From: a virus
Length of the DNA: 20,901 nucleotides
Virus record (IMG/VR): IMGVR_UViG_3300006865_000376
Span: 1 to 20,901 of that record
Strand: one strand, 5' to 3'
In this document: piece by piece, positions 14,028-20,901 of the stretch
Position numbering within the stretch: position 1 is the stretch's first letter
Layout: each line of letters opens with the position of its first letter
Made by a program: the position numbers and the translations under genes
The notes under the pieces: model-generated
The model's database searches: none
Told to the model about the DNA's origin: nothing
What the model saw: only the letters and a program-made list of their open reading frames with translations

Positions 14028-15341
14028 TCAGGCGCGCTCGTCGAGCGTGACGAAGTGCGACTTGGCATTGCTGCCGTTGGCGGGCGATACCGGCGCCGAC
14101 AGGTGCGGCTGGCCGCCGAACCGGAAGGTCCAGCGGAAGGCCTGGATGTTGTAGTCGAAGTAGAGATGCATGGACGACGCGAACTGCACGCCGGTGGTGC
14201 GCCGGGCCGCGTAGTAGCCCTTGGGCGAGATGAGTTGCAGGTCGCCCTTGTCGCCGAGCGTCTTGCAGTGCTCCGACCACTTGACGGGATAGCCGAGCAG
14301 GAAGCCGCCAGGCGCATCGATGAGCCCGTTCGGCGGCAGCCACACGGGCTTGTCACCGATGGTGATCGCCGACAGCTGCGGGACGGTGTCCCGATTGGCG
14401 AGCCAGTACGGCCTGTCGCCCGGCGCCACCAGCAGGCGCGAGTACATCTTGAGCACGTTCTGGGCGACGATGGTATCCGCGCTTTGGCCTGACTCCTTGG
14501 CCACGGACACCAACGCCGGGGAGTTGAACCAGCCCAGGGGCTCGCCGGCGCCGCTGCCGTAGATCACCTTGTCGGCGATCTTCCAGCTGATAGCCTGCGC
14601 CGACTTCGCCGACAGGCGGCTATTGAGGCGCGGCGCGTCCTCGAGCAGCTCTTCGGTGGCGAGCACGAAGCAGTAGAGTTCGTGCAGCGGCAGCTGGCGA
14701 CCCTTGGTACTGAGCTTGCTGGCCACCATCTGGCTGCCGCCCTCGGCCCGGAAGTAGGCCTGCACGCCGGAGGCGCCCCACGGCGTCGTCTCGTCGGCCG
14801 TCCAGTCGACCTGGCGCGCGTTGGTCGGCTCGAGGTCGACGTCGGCGACGAGATCGTCCTGGTTGATGACGATCTCCCAGATCTCGTCCCGATACTGGAC
14901 CGGCAGCTCGAAGCCCTCGCCGGCGGAGCCGCCGCCCTCATGGAAGTTGGCGGGGGCGGCCTGGATGCCGGGCTGCGGCGTCGCGCGCACGAGGCGCGGA
15001 TCGACGCGGCCGCCGGGCTCGCAAGCCGCGCGGACCGCCCGGGCGAAGTCGGCCACGTTGCGGAAGCCGCCGGTCGTTGCCGGGTTGGGCTCATTGAGCA
15101 CCGCAGTGGCTCGGTAGGGCGCGGCGGCGATCGCCTCGATGGAGCGCCTGCGCTCCGCGCTCCGCTCCTCGGCGGCGATCTGCGTCTCGAGCGCCTTCAG
15201 CTCGGCCTCGATCTCGCCGAAGCGCTTCTCCTCGACCTCGGTCAGGTCGCGGCCGTCCTTGTCGGCTGCATCCAGCAGCGCCGTTGCCTCGGTCTTGAGA
15301 GCGTGCTGGCGCTGCCGGAGGTCCTTGAGCTTCTTGCTCAT
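14028..15341 (-). CDS. Major capsid protein, HK97 fold
   Basis: This is a 437-aa protein. ATG at 15341 (MSKKLKDLRQRQHALKTEA) has GGAGAA six bases upstream; an in-frame start seven codons earlier lacks this site. Residues 1-70 form a highly charged coiled coil (the delta domain, an internal scaffold that the prohead protease removes). After a linker comes the HK97-fold domain: FELPVQYRDEIWEIVINQDD, DVDLEPTNARQVDWTADE, GRQLPLHELYCFVLATEELL, DKVIYGSGAGEPLGWFNSPA, LVAPGDRPYWLANRDTVPQL and DLQLISPKGYYAARRTTG. The subunit builds the icosahedral shell. The protease gene lies just upstream and the gap between them carries a hairpin. No separate scaffold gene is present, in line with the delta domain. 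Confidence 0.93.
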   Translation of the reverse strand: MSKKLKDLRQRQHALKTEATALLDAADKDGRDLTEVEEKRFGEIEAELKALETQIAAEERSAERRRSIEAIAAAPYRATAVLNEPNPATTGGFRNVADFARAVRAACEPGGRVDPRLVRATPQPGIQAAPANFHEGGGSAGEGFELPVQYRDEIWEIVINQDDLVADVDLEPTNARQVDWTADETTPWGASGVQAYFRAEGGSQMVASKLSTKGRQLPLHELYCFVLATEELLEDAPRLNSRLSAKSAQAISWKIADKVIYGSGAGEPLGWFNSPALVSVAKESGQSADTIVAQNVLKMYSRLLVAPGDRPYWLANRDTVPQLSAITIGDKPVWLPPNGLIDAPGGFLLGYPVKWSEHCKTLGDKGDLQLISPKGYYAARRTTGVQFASSMHLYFDYNIQAFRWTFRFGGQPHLSAPVSPANGSNAKSHFVTLDERA

Positions 15342-15389
15342 CCACGTTCTCCGTCGTTGCATCCCTGGTGCTGGAAAATGCTCGCCGTT

Positions 15390-15411
15390 CTCTCCGCCAG
15401 GTGCCGGAGAG
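15390..15411 (-). promoter_or_regulatory. 7-bp hairpin in the protease-capsid gap
   Basis: CTCTCCG (15390-15396), an 8-base loop, then CGGAGAG (15405-15411), a perfect stem in the 100-base gap before the capsid gene. No U-tract follows. Together with the hairpins at 13975 and 13458 it marks off the capsid gene and the next gene as separate mRNA segments. Confidence 0.5.
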
Positions 15412-15441
15412 CCCGTCGTACTACTCGATGATTGGGTTGCG

Positions 15442-16362
15442 TCAGATCAGCGCCAGCCGCCGGCGTCCGGCGTCGGCCTTGCGCTTGCGGCGATAGCCGC
15501 CGCCCGCCTGCAGGCGCTCGATCACCTCGTCCAAGGTCTCGACCCTGTCGGCCATGCCGAGATCGACCGCCATCTGGGCGGGATAGACGCGACCGCCGCC
15601 CATGTGCTTGTCGGTCTTCTCGGGATCGGCCCTGACCACGGCGGTCGACACACCGCGCGCCTTCGCTACGTCCTTGACGAACATGTCGTAGTAGTAGCGC
15701 ACGACCCCGGCGAGCGCGTTGCGTGCCTCGGGCGTCAGCGGCTCGAACGGGTTGCCTTCGACCTTGCGCGGTCCCTCGGCAATGAACGTCACGTTGACGC
15801 CCATTGCCTTGACCATCTCGGATACGTCCTCGTGGACGGTGTAGACGCCGATCGAGCCGACCTCGCCCGATGGCGTCACCACCAGCTCGTCCGCCGCGGA
15901 GGCGATCCAGTAGGCGGCGGAGGCGGCGATCGTATTGGCGACGGCGACGATCGGGCGGTCCTCCCGCTTGGCGCCGCGGATCCTGGCAGCGGTCTCCGGG
16001 ACGAGATCGACCGTGCCGCCGGGCGAGTCCACATCGAGGACGATCGCCCGGGTATTGGGGTTGGCCGCTGCTGCATCGAAGGCGGTCCCGAACTCGACCA
16101 GGGAGGCGGCAGTCTGCGACACGTCCTCCAGCCGCTCCATGCGCGGCACGATGGTGCCGTAGAGCTTGAGCACGGCGATGCTGCCGGCCGCCGTTTGCGA
16201 TAGGGGCTCCCTGCCGGCCGGCTCGGCGCGGTAGCGCTCCGTCCTCGGCCCGAGGCTCGCCCGCAATTGCAGCATGGCGACGATCTCGGCCGCCTTGCGC
16301 GGCTCGATGAACCACGGCCGCGTCGCGAAGGCCCTGAGCACGCGGCGGATCTCATGCGGCAT
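15442..16362 (-). CDS. Prohead protease / minor capsid protein C, S49 (SppA-like) family
   Basis: This is a 306-aa protein. ATG at 16362 (MPHEIRRVLRAFATRPWF) lies inside the end of the portal gene (11-base overlap). The S49 fold is clear: AVLKLYGTIVPRM, AIVLDVDSPGGTVD, IVAVANTIAASAAYWIASAA with the predicted nucleophile Ser148, GEVGSIGVYTVHEDV, and EGPRKVEGNPFEPL with the predicted general base Lys200. The Ser-Lys distance of about 52 residues fits phage and bacillar S49 enzymes. The protease cleaves the capsid delta domain, and often itself, during head maturation. Like lambda C, the gene lies between portal and capsid genes. A Lys/Arg-rich C-terminus (YRRKRKADAGRRRLAL) may bind DNA or capsid. 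No internal scaffold gene like lambda Nu3 is evident. Confidence 0.92.
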   Translation of the reverse strand: MPHEIRRVLRAFATRPWFIEPRKAAEIVAMLQLRASLGPRTERYRAEPAGREPLSQTAAGSIAVLKLYGTIVPRMERLEDVSQTAASLVEFGTAFDAAAANPNTRAIVLDVDSPGGTVDLVPETAARIRGAKREDRPIVAVANTIAASAAYWIASAADELVVTPSGEVGSIGVYTVHEDVSEMVKAMGVNVTFIAEGPRKVEGNPFEPLTPEARNALAGVVRYYYDMFVKDVAKARGVSTAVVRADPEKTDKHMGGGRVYPAQMAVDLGMADRVETLDEVIERLQAGGGYRRKRKADAGRRRLALI

Positions 16363-17677
16363 GGCACAGCTCCTGGGCAGGCCGGCGATAGTCGGCGATG
16401 CGCACGATGTTGCTCCCGAAGATCTTCGAGACCGGGCGCCCGTCCGGCCCGAGGATCTCGGCGTCGGGCTTCTGGCGCGGCGGCGAGCCGGCCGGCGCCA
16501 TGTTGAGCGGCTGCAGATAGGCATCGCCGCCGGCGATCGGGTTCATGTTCTCGAGCTTGCGGATCTCGTTAACGCTGAGCCACCCCCATTGGCGGCCCTG
16601 GGCATAGGCCTCATAGCGGGACTTGAGGTCGCCACGCAGCAGGCCGCTGACATTGAACTCGAAGAAGAACCGCCTATCGTTGAGGATGAGAACCTTGCGG
16701 ATCGATTGCTCGATGAGCTCGAGCCAAGGCAGCAGCGTGTCGATTACGAACTCCAACGCCTGCTGCTCGATGTTGTTGTTGGTCGCGCGCTCGAGCAGTC
16801 CGACCTTGTGGGGCGGCATGCGCCAGAACTGCGCGATGGCGTAGGAGAGCTCCTTCTTGCTCTCCAGGAACTGGGCCTCGTCGTTGGCGACGCCGACCTT
16901 CTCGATCTTGATGCCGTACTCGAGCACGCCCGGCGAATGCTGCCGCTCGCCGCGCCACCAGCGCTTGATCGCCTTGAGATAGTTCTCGCGCGATACCTGG
17001 TCTTTGAAGTGGCTGGGATGGTGCAGAACGAACGGCGGAGTCGCGTCGTTGGCGAAGAATCGCGCTGCATAGTCCCGCAGGGCCAGAGCCGCCCCTATCT
17101 CCTCGCGCGCCACGTGGATGCGCGAGGTGCCGCGCAGCCCGTCAGAGGCAATGGGCAGCGCGCGGATGTGCCAGATCTCGTCATCGAGAAAGATCTGCTC
17201 GCGGCCGGCGTCGTCTCTGTACCGGTAGCGGCGCGAACGATCCGGCAAGCGCTCGACCGTCATGCGGCAGGGTTCGAGCCGCCACAGCGCTGAAACCGGC
17301 CCGCGCGGGCCGCCCTGCAGCTCCACGAACGCGTCGCCCTCGCTGGCGAGGTCGAACACAATCTGGCTGAAAAGGTCCTGCGCCGTCGTCTCGGGATTGG
17401 GGTCGGCCAGCACATCGACGAGCGGATGCTCGTCGCGCCGCTGCTTGGCACCATCCCGGGCCCGCTCGAAGATGCCCCACGGCAGGGCACCGATCGTCTG
17501 CGACAGGACCTGGCAGCAGTCGTAGACGACGGGCAACGTGAGCGCCTTCTCGACTGTGACGGCGACGCCGGCGGCTACAGGTCGCGTCAGCGGCCTGTAC
17601 CAATAATCGTCCGAGGGATCCCGCGCCGCGCCATCGCTGGCCGCAGGCCGCCCGCCGAACCAATCAGATATGCGCAT
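16352..17677 (-). CDS. Portal protein, HK97 type
   Basis: This is a 441-aa protein. ATG at 17677 shares one base with the large terminase stop (TAATG). It has the classic pattern of the HK97/lambdoid portal family: TLPVVYDCCQVLSQTIGALP, DEHPLVDVLADPNPETTAQD, GDAFVEL, LWRLEPCRMTVERL, DEIWHIRALPIASDGLRGTS, ALALRDYAARFFANDATPPF, then SPGVLEYGIKIEKVGVANDE, AQFLESKKELSYAIAQFWRM, PPHKVGLLERATNNNIEQQA and DTLLPWLELIEQSIRKVL. The portal forms the dodecameric ring at one vertex through which DNA enters and leaves, and it docks the terminase and the connector. Size and order are normal. The open frame extends upstream to 18442 only as a shadow of the terminase gene. Confidence 0.93.
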   Translation of the reverse strand: MRISDWFGGRPAASDGAARDPSDDYWYRPLTRPVAAGVAVTVEKALTLPVVYDCCQVLSQTIGALPWGIFERARDGAKQRRDEHPLVDVLADPNPETTAQDLFSQIVFDLASEGDAFVELQGGPRGPVSALWRLEPCRMTVERLPDRSRRYRYRDDAGREQIFLDDEIWHIRALPIASDGLRGTSRIHVAREEIGAALALRDYAARFFANDATPPFVLHHPSHFKDQVSRENYLKAIKRWWRGERQHSPGVLEYGIKIEKVGVANDEAQFLESKKELSYAIAQFWRMPPHKVGLLERATNNNIEQQALEFVIDTLLPWLELIEQSIRKVLILNDRRFFFEFNVSGLLRGDLKSRYEAYAQGRQWGWLSVNEIRKLENMNPIAGGDAYLQPLNMAPAGSPPRQKPDAEILGPDGRPVSKIFGSNIVRIADYRRPAQELCHAA

Positions 17678-19416
17678 TAGAGCGACACCCTGTAATCGCT
17701 GTCGATCACGACGCCGGCACCCGGCGCCTGTGGATTGGTCGACATCACGGTGACGGCGTCGAAGAGCGCCATCGCCAGGTCGATCTTGGCGTCGCCGGCG
17801 TGCTGCTTGGTGGCGCGGATGGCGGTCGCGGTCGGCTCGATCTTGAGGTTGCCCACGCACCAGGTCATGAGGCCGCTGCCGCTGTGCCTGAGCGTGCCGT
17901 TGGCGAGCTTGCGCTCGGCAGTCTTGATCGCGTTCATCATGGCGTAGCCCTGGGGCGCGCCGACGAGCTGCTTGCCCTCCTGGGTCACGCCGATGCCGGC
18001 GAGAGCGTCGACGAGCTCGCCGATCCCGGCGGGGTCGACGGCCACGCTGGCGAGCAGCCCGCGATCGTTGATCCGTTCCACGATCTCGACGATGGCCGAG
18101 ATGTCGCCGAGCTCGTCGCCGACGATGGTGAGCTCGCCCTTCCTCTCGAAGTCGAGCAGCGTCGGCGCTATCGCAGGCCTGCGCTCCAGCACGCCCTTGT
18201 GGCACCAGGCGTGCCCCCACGCGAACCACTGTCGGCGCAGGAGCTCCGCGTCGATGGACTGTGCGCTGCTGCCCTCCGCGCCGGCGGCGGCCTGCGACCG
18301 CGGGGCCGGTGTCTTGGAGCGGCCGAGCACGACCAGCCCGAAGAGATCGTCCAGGCCGCCGCCGTCGATGCCGACCACGACCACCTCGCTGCGCTCGATG
18401 ACCTCCTCCAGCGTCAAGGACGGGTCCGCCCTCTTGAGCCAATGCTCGGCGCCAGGCCAGCGGTCGGGCCGGAGGGCGATGCCGATCTGCACGTTGAAGT
18501 GCTGCGAGGCGAAGAGGGCCAGGGCCTCGATGCCCTCGCGCTCGGTCCTGGCCAGCTGGTTCGCCAGGAACGTCTCATCGAGCGAGCGACCCAGGTTGGG
18601 GTTGAGGAGCGGCCAGTACTTGCGCTCCTTCCATGCCGCCTGCTTCACGAGGTCTTCCGGAAGCTCGTAGAGCACCGGCAGGAGCGGTAGCTTGATCTTG
18701 CCGTCGCGGACGTCGCGGGCGCTCTGCAGCTCTGCCTCGAACACGCCTGCGGGCGGGATCTTGGACTGGGTCGTGATCTGCAGCAGGAAGCCGTCCGGCT
18801 TGGCCGCCAGGGCGCCGCGGATCTCGGTGAACACATGCGCGGCGCGCGCGTGGGCCGCAAAGACGTGGGTCTCGTCGATCAGCGTCACCCACTGCTTGCC
18901 GCCTGTGATGACGTCCGTGTCCGCGGCCTTGATTTGGACCGCGACTCCCGAGAGCCGATGCTGCAGCGACCGGCGGTGCTCGATCGCTTTGAAGATCTTG
19001 CTCAGCCGCGGATCGGCCTGGACGATGCCGACCGCCTGGCGGAACGATATGCCGGCGACCTCCAGCGTCGGCGCGACGAGCACGATCTCAGCGTTCTCGT
19101 GGGGGCACAGCAGAGCAGCGATGACCACGATGCCGGCGGCCGATGTCGACTTCCCGTTCTTCTTGGGGATCAGGAGAAAGACCTCCTGAATGTGGCGCTT
19201 TGGCCCCTCGAGCGACCCGAAGATGGCTGCGACGATGTCCTCGCACCAGGGCAGGGCCTGCTCAAACCGCGGCTTGCCGGCGACGTCCGGCACGCGCAAC
19301 CTCCGGAACATGCGCACCGCCTCGTCGGCGGCGGCGCGATCGAGCGGGAGGTCCGGTACCAACGACCGGCCGGAGAGCAGCCTGTCGCGCCAGTCGGGAC
19401 AGGACGTGTCCCACAT
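17677..19416 (-). CDS. terL: Terminase large subunit
   Basis: This is a 579-aa protein from ATG at 19416 (MWDTSCPDWRDRLLSGRSLV), two bases after the small terminase stop. A GTG at 19455 would add 13 residues and overlap the small terminase gene; I prefer the ATG because family members begin at this point. The ATPase has Walker A LLIPKKNGKST (residues about 82-92), Walker B WVTLIDETH (176-183) and a coupling motif LQITTQS (about 212-218). The nuclease has acidic residues at VVVVGIDGGGLDDLFG, SVAVDPAGIGELVDAL and DAKIDLAMALFDAVTVM. It powers DNA packaging into the prohead and cuts the concatemer. It resembles the HK97 gp2 group, which uses cos ends and works with an HNH protein, and both a cos candidate and an HNH gene lie upstream. 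Confidence 0.94.
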   Translation of the reverse strand: MWDTSCPDWRDRLLSGRSLVPDLPLDRAAADEAVRMFRRLRVPDVAGKPRFEQALPWCEDIVAAIFGSLEGPKRHIQEVFLLIPKKNGKSTSAAGIVVIAALLCPHENAEIVLVAPTLEVAGISFRQAVGIVQADPRLSKIFKAIEHRRSLQHRLSGVAVQIKAADTDVITGGKQWVTLIDETHVFAAHARAAHVFTEIRGALAAKPDGFLLQITTQSKIPPAGVFEAELQSARDVRDGKIKLPLLPVLYELPEDLVKQAAWKERKYWPLLNPNLGRSLDETFLANQLARTEREGIEALALFASQHFNVQIGIALRPDRWPGAEHWLKRADPSLTLEEVIERSEVVVVGIDGGGLDDLFGLVVLGRSKTPAPRSQAAAGAEGSSAQSIDAELLRRQWFAWGHAWCHKGVLERRPAIAPTLLDFERKGELTIVGDELGDISAIVEIVERINDRGLLASVAVDPAGIGELVDALAGIGVTQEGKQLVGAPQGYAMMNAIKTAERKLANGTLRHSGSGLMTWCVGNLKIEPTATAIRATKQHAGDAKIDLAMALFDAVTVMSTNPQAPGAGVVIDSDYRVSL

Positions 19417-19418
19417 GG

Positions 19419-19838
19419 TCAATGGCGCGTCCTGAGTCTGAGATCGTTGCCCCACTCGTCGTCGACGCCGCTGGTGGCCACGGCCGCCTCGACCTTCGCC
19501 TGGTCCTTCTTGCCCAACGCCTCTGCGGGTTGCGGGGCGGGCGCGGCGCTGTGCGCGGACCCGGCGGCGACAGTCATCCGAGCCATTGCCTCCAGCTTGA
19601 GGATGGCGTTCACCTTGCCCTCGCGGGCGGCCTTATCCAGCTTCTTGAGGGCAGCGGCACGCCGGCGCGCAGCACCATTGGCGAGTTCATCGCTGAAGTA
19701 CTTCACGAGGGTCGGGGTGGAGCAGCCGATCGCCCGCGCGATCGCGTCCTGGGACATGCCGCCGCCAACGTAGATCTCGACATCGCGGCGCAGCGCGTCC
19801 GTTGGCCGGAACGGCTTGCGCCCTCGCTTCTTCGCCAT
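19419..19838 (-). CDS. terS: Terminase small subunit-like DNA-binding protein
   Basis: This is a 139-aa protein. ATG at 19838 has AGGTGA a few bases upstream. The N-terminus is basic (MAKKRGRKPFRPTDALRRDV, including an AT-hook-like RGRKP). A helix-turn-helix follows at residues 28-52 (MSQDAIARAIGCSTPTLVKY, with FSDEL), then a charged helical middle (ALKKLDKAAREGKVNAILKL) and an Ala/Pro-rich C-terminus. Small terminases recognise the packaging site through such a helix-turn-helix and pass the DNA to the large subunit. Its place directly before terL and after the cos candidate supports the call. Sequence similarity between small terminases is weak, so context carries much of the weight. Confidence 0.85.
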   Translation of the reverse strand: MAKKRGRKPFRPTDALRRDVEIYVGGGMSQDAIARAIGCSTPTLVKYFSDELANGAARRRAAALKKLDKAAREGKVNAILKLEAMARMTVAAGSAHSAAPAPQPAEALGKKDQAKVEAAVATSGVDDEWGNDLRLRTRH

Positions 19839-20040
19839 CGCTCACCTGACTGGAATTCTTTGGCAACTCGCTGGTTCGTGGAAAACGCGCCGGACGCAAA
19901 AAATCTCTTTGTGAGGCCGGCGCGGCTCCAGGCCCTTGATCCGCCGAGAGATTTCATCCCCCCTGGGGTGGGTTGCGAGCCCATCGCGACGCGCGGAGTT
20001 GCATGGTCGCGCCTTTCAGGTAGCTCGCATCTACCTGCGC
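19839..20040. other. Candidate cos/packaging region
   Basis: This is a 202-base gap between the HNH and small terminase genes in an operon where nearly all other genes touch. It holds an 8-bp inverted repeat, AAATCTCT (19901-19908) and AGAGATTT (19947-19954), 38 bases apart. A run of C followed by TGGGG (19958-19968; CCCC-T-GGGG at 19960-19968) lies right beside the second arm. In phages with an HNH protein next to the terminase, the cos site commonly lies here. The cleavage positions cannot be read from the sequence alone. Confidence 0.55.
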
Positions 20041-20367
20041 TCAGGCGCTCCGGGCCCTTCGTGCGCGCTCGCGCGCCGTCTTGCGGACGTGGCAGGCATG
20101 GCAGCGCAGCAGCACGTTGCGCTTGTCGAGCGGCGCACCGCCGTCCCTCAGCTCCCTGATGTGGTCGCCGATGATGCGGCGCCATGGACCGAAAGGCGTG
20201 GCACACTCCGGATCCTCGCAGCGTGCTCCGCGCTCGCGCTTGATGGTAGCAATCACCGCGCGCCACTCGGGCGAGCGGTAGAAGCCATCGTGAGGGCCAC
20301 CCGCCGTCCCCACTCTGCGCACATCGAGCGTGGCGAGACGGTGGGGCACCATCCGTAGGGCGCTCAT
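20041..20367 (-). CDS. HNH endonuclease of the packaging module
   Basis: This is a 108-aa protein. ATG at 20367 overlaps the previous stop (ATGA). A zinc-finger type HNH fold is clear: GFYRSPEWRAVIATI, Cys50 and Cys55 (CEDPEC), then IGDHIRELRDGG with the first His at 69, Asn84 in DKRNVLLRC, and Cys89 and Cys92 with His93 (CHACHVRKT). The C-terminus is Arg-rich. HNH proteins encoded beside the terminase in HK97-like phages act with the large subunit in cos cleavage and are needed for DNA packaging in the cases studied. An alternative is a homing endonuclease, but its small size, its place in the operon and the neighbouring cos candidate favour the packaging role. Confidence 0.88.
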   Translation of the reverse strand: MSALRMVPHRLATLDVRRVGTAGGPHDGFYRSPEWRAVIATIKRERGARCEDPECATPFGPWRRIIGDHIRELRDGGAPLDKRNVLLRCHACHVRKTARERARRARSA

Positions 20368-20576
20368 GTCTTCTGCCCGTCCTTACTCAATCGCTCCTCT
20401 AGGGCGTGGGCAAGCAGCTCCCTGATCATGGCGGTACGATCCGGCCGATCCATGCGCTGATGGCGGAGCGTATCGATTGCCTCCAGCATCTCGGTCGGCA
20501 GCCTAAGCGCGATCTGCTTCATCGGCTCCTCGCCCGCGGGGGGTCTGCCGCGGGGGCGTTTGGCGGGCTTGCTCAT
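20364..20576 (-). CDS. Ribbon-helix-helix DNA-binding protein
   Basis: This is a 70-aa protein. ATG at 20576. The basic N-terminus (MSKPAKRPRGRPPAGEEP) contains an AT-hook-like RGRPP. The ribbon-helix-helix domain follows: strand KQIALRLP (20-27), helix TEMLEAIDTLRHQRM, then RPDRTAMIRELLAHALEE. Such proteins are dimeric repressors or antitoxins that read DNA with the strand. No toxin gene is adjacent, so a regulator of the late operon or of its own promoter is more likely than an antitoxin. It is the first gene of the left-going operon, and inverted repeats lie directly upstream. No ribosome site precedes the ATG and the predicted -10 ends only six bases away, so the mRNA may be leaderless. 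Confidence 0.82.
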   Translation of the reverse strand: MSKPAKRPRGRPPAGEEPMKQIALRLPTEMLEAIDTLRHQRMDRPDRTAMIRELLAHALEERLSKDGQKT

Positions 20577-20581
20577 GCCCC

Positions 20582-20610
20582 ATTATCGCATCCCGATACA
20601 TCCTGTGCAA
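20582..20610 (-). promoter_or_regulatory. Sigma-70-like promoter of the leftward operon
   Basis: On the minus strand TTGCAC (20610-20605) and GATAAT (20587-20582) are separated by exactly 17 bases. The expected start is at about 20576, the first base of the ribbon-helix-helix ATG. The arm CGCATCCC/GGGATGCG at 20587-20594 lies in the spacer beside the -10, so a bound repressor would block it. Confidence 0.55.
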
Positions 20611-20650
20611 TGACAAAAACGTGATTAGTGGGATGCGGCATTTCATTGCA
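20587..20650. promoter_or_regulatory. Two interleaved 8-bp inverted repeats (operator candidates)
   Basis: Pair one is CGCATCCC (20587-20594) with GGGATGCG (20630-20637). Pair two is TGCAATGA (20606-20613) with TCATTGCA (20643-20650). One arm of each pair falls on the predicted leftward promoter. The ribbon-helix-helix protein encoded next to them is the natural candidate to bind here. Confidence 0.5.
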
Positions 20651-20676
20651 TTTATGTCTCCCATGCGCCATATATT
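20646..20676 (+). promoter_or_regulatory. Weak candidate promoter for the rightward small gene
   Basis: TTGCAT (20646-20651) and TATATT (20671-20676) are 19 bases apart, longer than ideal. The predicted start leaves a leader of about 75 bases before the ATG at 20758. A short dyad CGCAT/ATGCG (20677-20692) lies just after the -10. Confidence 0.3.
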
Positions 20677-20757
20677 CGCATGCAACGATGCGTACGCCCG
20701 CAAGCGGCTGTCACCGCCGGGCGCTGGAAGACCAACCCCAGACAGGAGAGCACTGCA

Positions 20758-20901
20758 ATGCGCGTGATCGTGACGACCTTCGACGAGTCCGGCGACGAGA
20801 TCGAGACTCGCAAGGCCTGGCTCGAGGATCTCTGCTCCAGCCCCGGCGACGACGCCGGTGACCTGGTCGAGGAGGTCCTGGCCGAGATGTCGCTCAGTTG
20901 A
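20758..20901 (+). CDS. Small acidic protein, unknown
   Basis: This is a 47-aa protein, the only gene on the plus strand. ATG at 20758 has AGGAG nine bases upstream (20744-20748), a good ribosome site, and the TGA is the last three bases of the window. It starts MRVIVTTFDESGDEIETR and contains GDDAGDLVEEVLAEMSLS; Asp and Glu clearly outnumber Arg and Lys. I do not recognise it. It diverges from the late operon across the shared control region, so it probably belongs to another transcription unit (early or middle genes). An upstream in-frame start at 20680 would give 73 aa but lacks a ribosome site. Confidence 0.6.
   Translation: MRVIVTTFDESGDEIETRKAWLEDLCSSPGDDAGDLVEEVLAEMSLS

Noticed and set aside
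19839-20040. Open minus-strand frames crossing the gap between HNH and small terminase
   Set aside because: They read through the HNH or terminase genes in the wrong phase and have no ribosome site or family likeness. The stretch is better explained as a packaging site.
20364-20576. Antitoxin of a toxin-antitoxin pair
   Set aside because: The ribbon-helix-helix fold fits, but the coupled gene is an HNH endonuclease of the packaging type and no toxin family is adjacent.
1-20901. Integrase, att sites, tRNA genes, insertion sequences or a defence system
   Set aside because: No protein motif, terminal inverted repeat or cloverleaf for any of these was found. Apart from the unnamed ORFs, the window is explained by phage packaging, structural and lysis genes.

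Overview
This window holds most of the late (packaging, head, tail, lysis) gene block of a siphovirus-type phage or prophage. It is very GC-rich, and almost everything is encoded on the minus strand, so transcription runs from right to left. Gene content and codon use (strong G/C at third positions, which opens long false frames on both strands) fit an alphaproteobacterial host, probably Rhizobiales-like. That host call is an inference from family resemblance recalled from memory. No integrase, repressor, attachment site, tRNA or host gene is visible, so the sequence alone does not say whether this is an integrated prophage or a free phage.

Layout in transcription order (right to left). (1) 20577-20757 is a relatively AT-rich divergent control region with nested inverted repeats and a sigma-70-like promoter facing left. 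A small acidic ORF (20758-20901) points right and ends on the last base of the window. (2) The packaging block is a ribbon-helix-helix regulator, an HNH endonuclease, a 200-bp non-coding gap that is a good cos candidate, the small terminase and the large terminase. (3) The head block is portal, S49 (SppA-like) prohead protease, HK97-fold major capsid protein, a 150-aa probable decoration-like protein, an 87-aa protein, a gp6-like connector, a 168-aa protein and a head-tail adaptor. (4) The tail block is an HK97 gp10-like protein, a DUF3168 tail terminator, the major tail protein, the tape measure protein (625 aa), a 96-aa unknown, a tail-chaperone pair with a -1 frameshift signal, a 268-aa distal tail protein, a 1018-aa central tail protein ending in a glycine-rich adhesin-like region, and a 555-aa tail fibre. 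(5) The lysis block is a GH108 endolysin with membrane segments at both ends, an Rz-like inner-membrane spanin, an Rz1-like lipoprotein started by TTG behind a strong ribosome site, and a 67-aa small membrane or secreted protein.

Most genes overlap by 1-4 bases (ATGA, TAATG, TGATG), which points to one translationally coupled late operon. The longer gaps all hold structure: the cos candidate before the small terminase, and three perfect GC-rich hairpins that bracket the major capsid gene and the gene after it. The most notable observations are: (a) the tail-chaperone G/GT frameshift (slippery CCCTTTT plus a GC-rich stem) lies downstream of the tape measure gene instead of upstream as usual, and the roughly 1-kb unit carrying it is flanked by a 30-bp direct repeat made from the 3' end of the tape measure gene; (b) the LamG-like domain inserted in the central tail protein and its polyglycine tip; (c) the endolysin with two possible starts; and (d) the probably leaderless, possibly autoregulated promoter of the ribbon-helix-helix gene.
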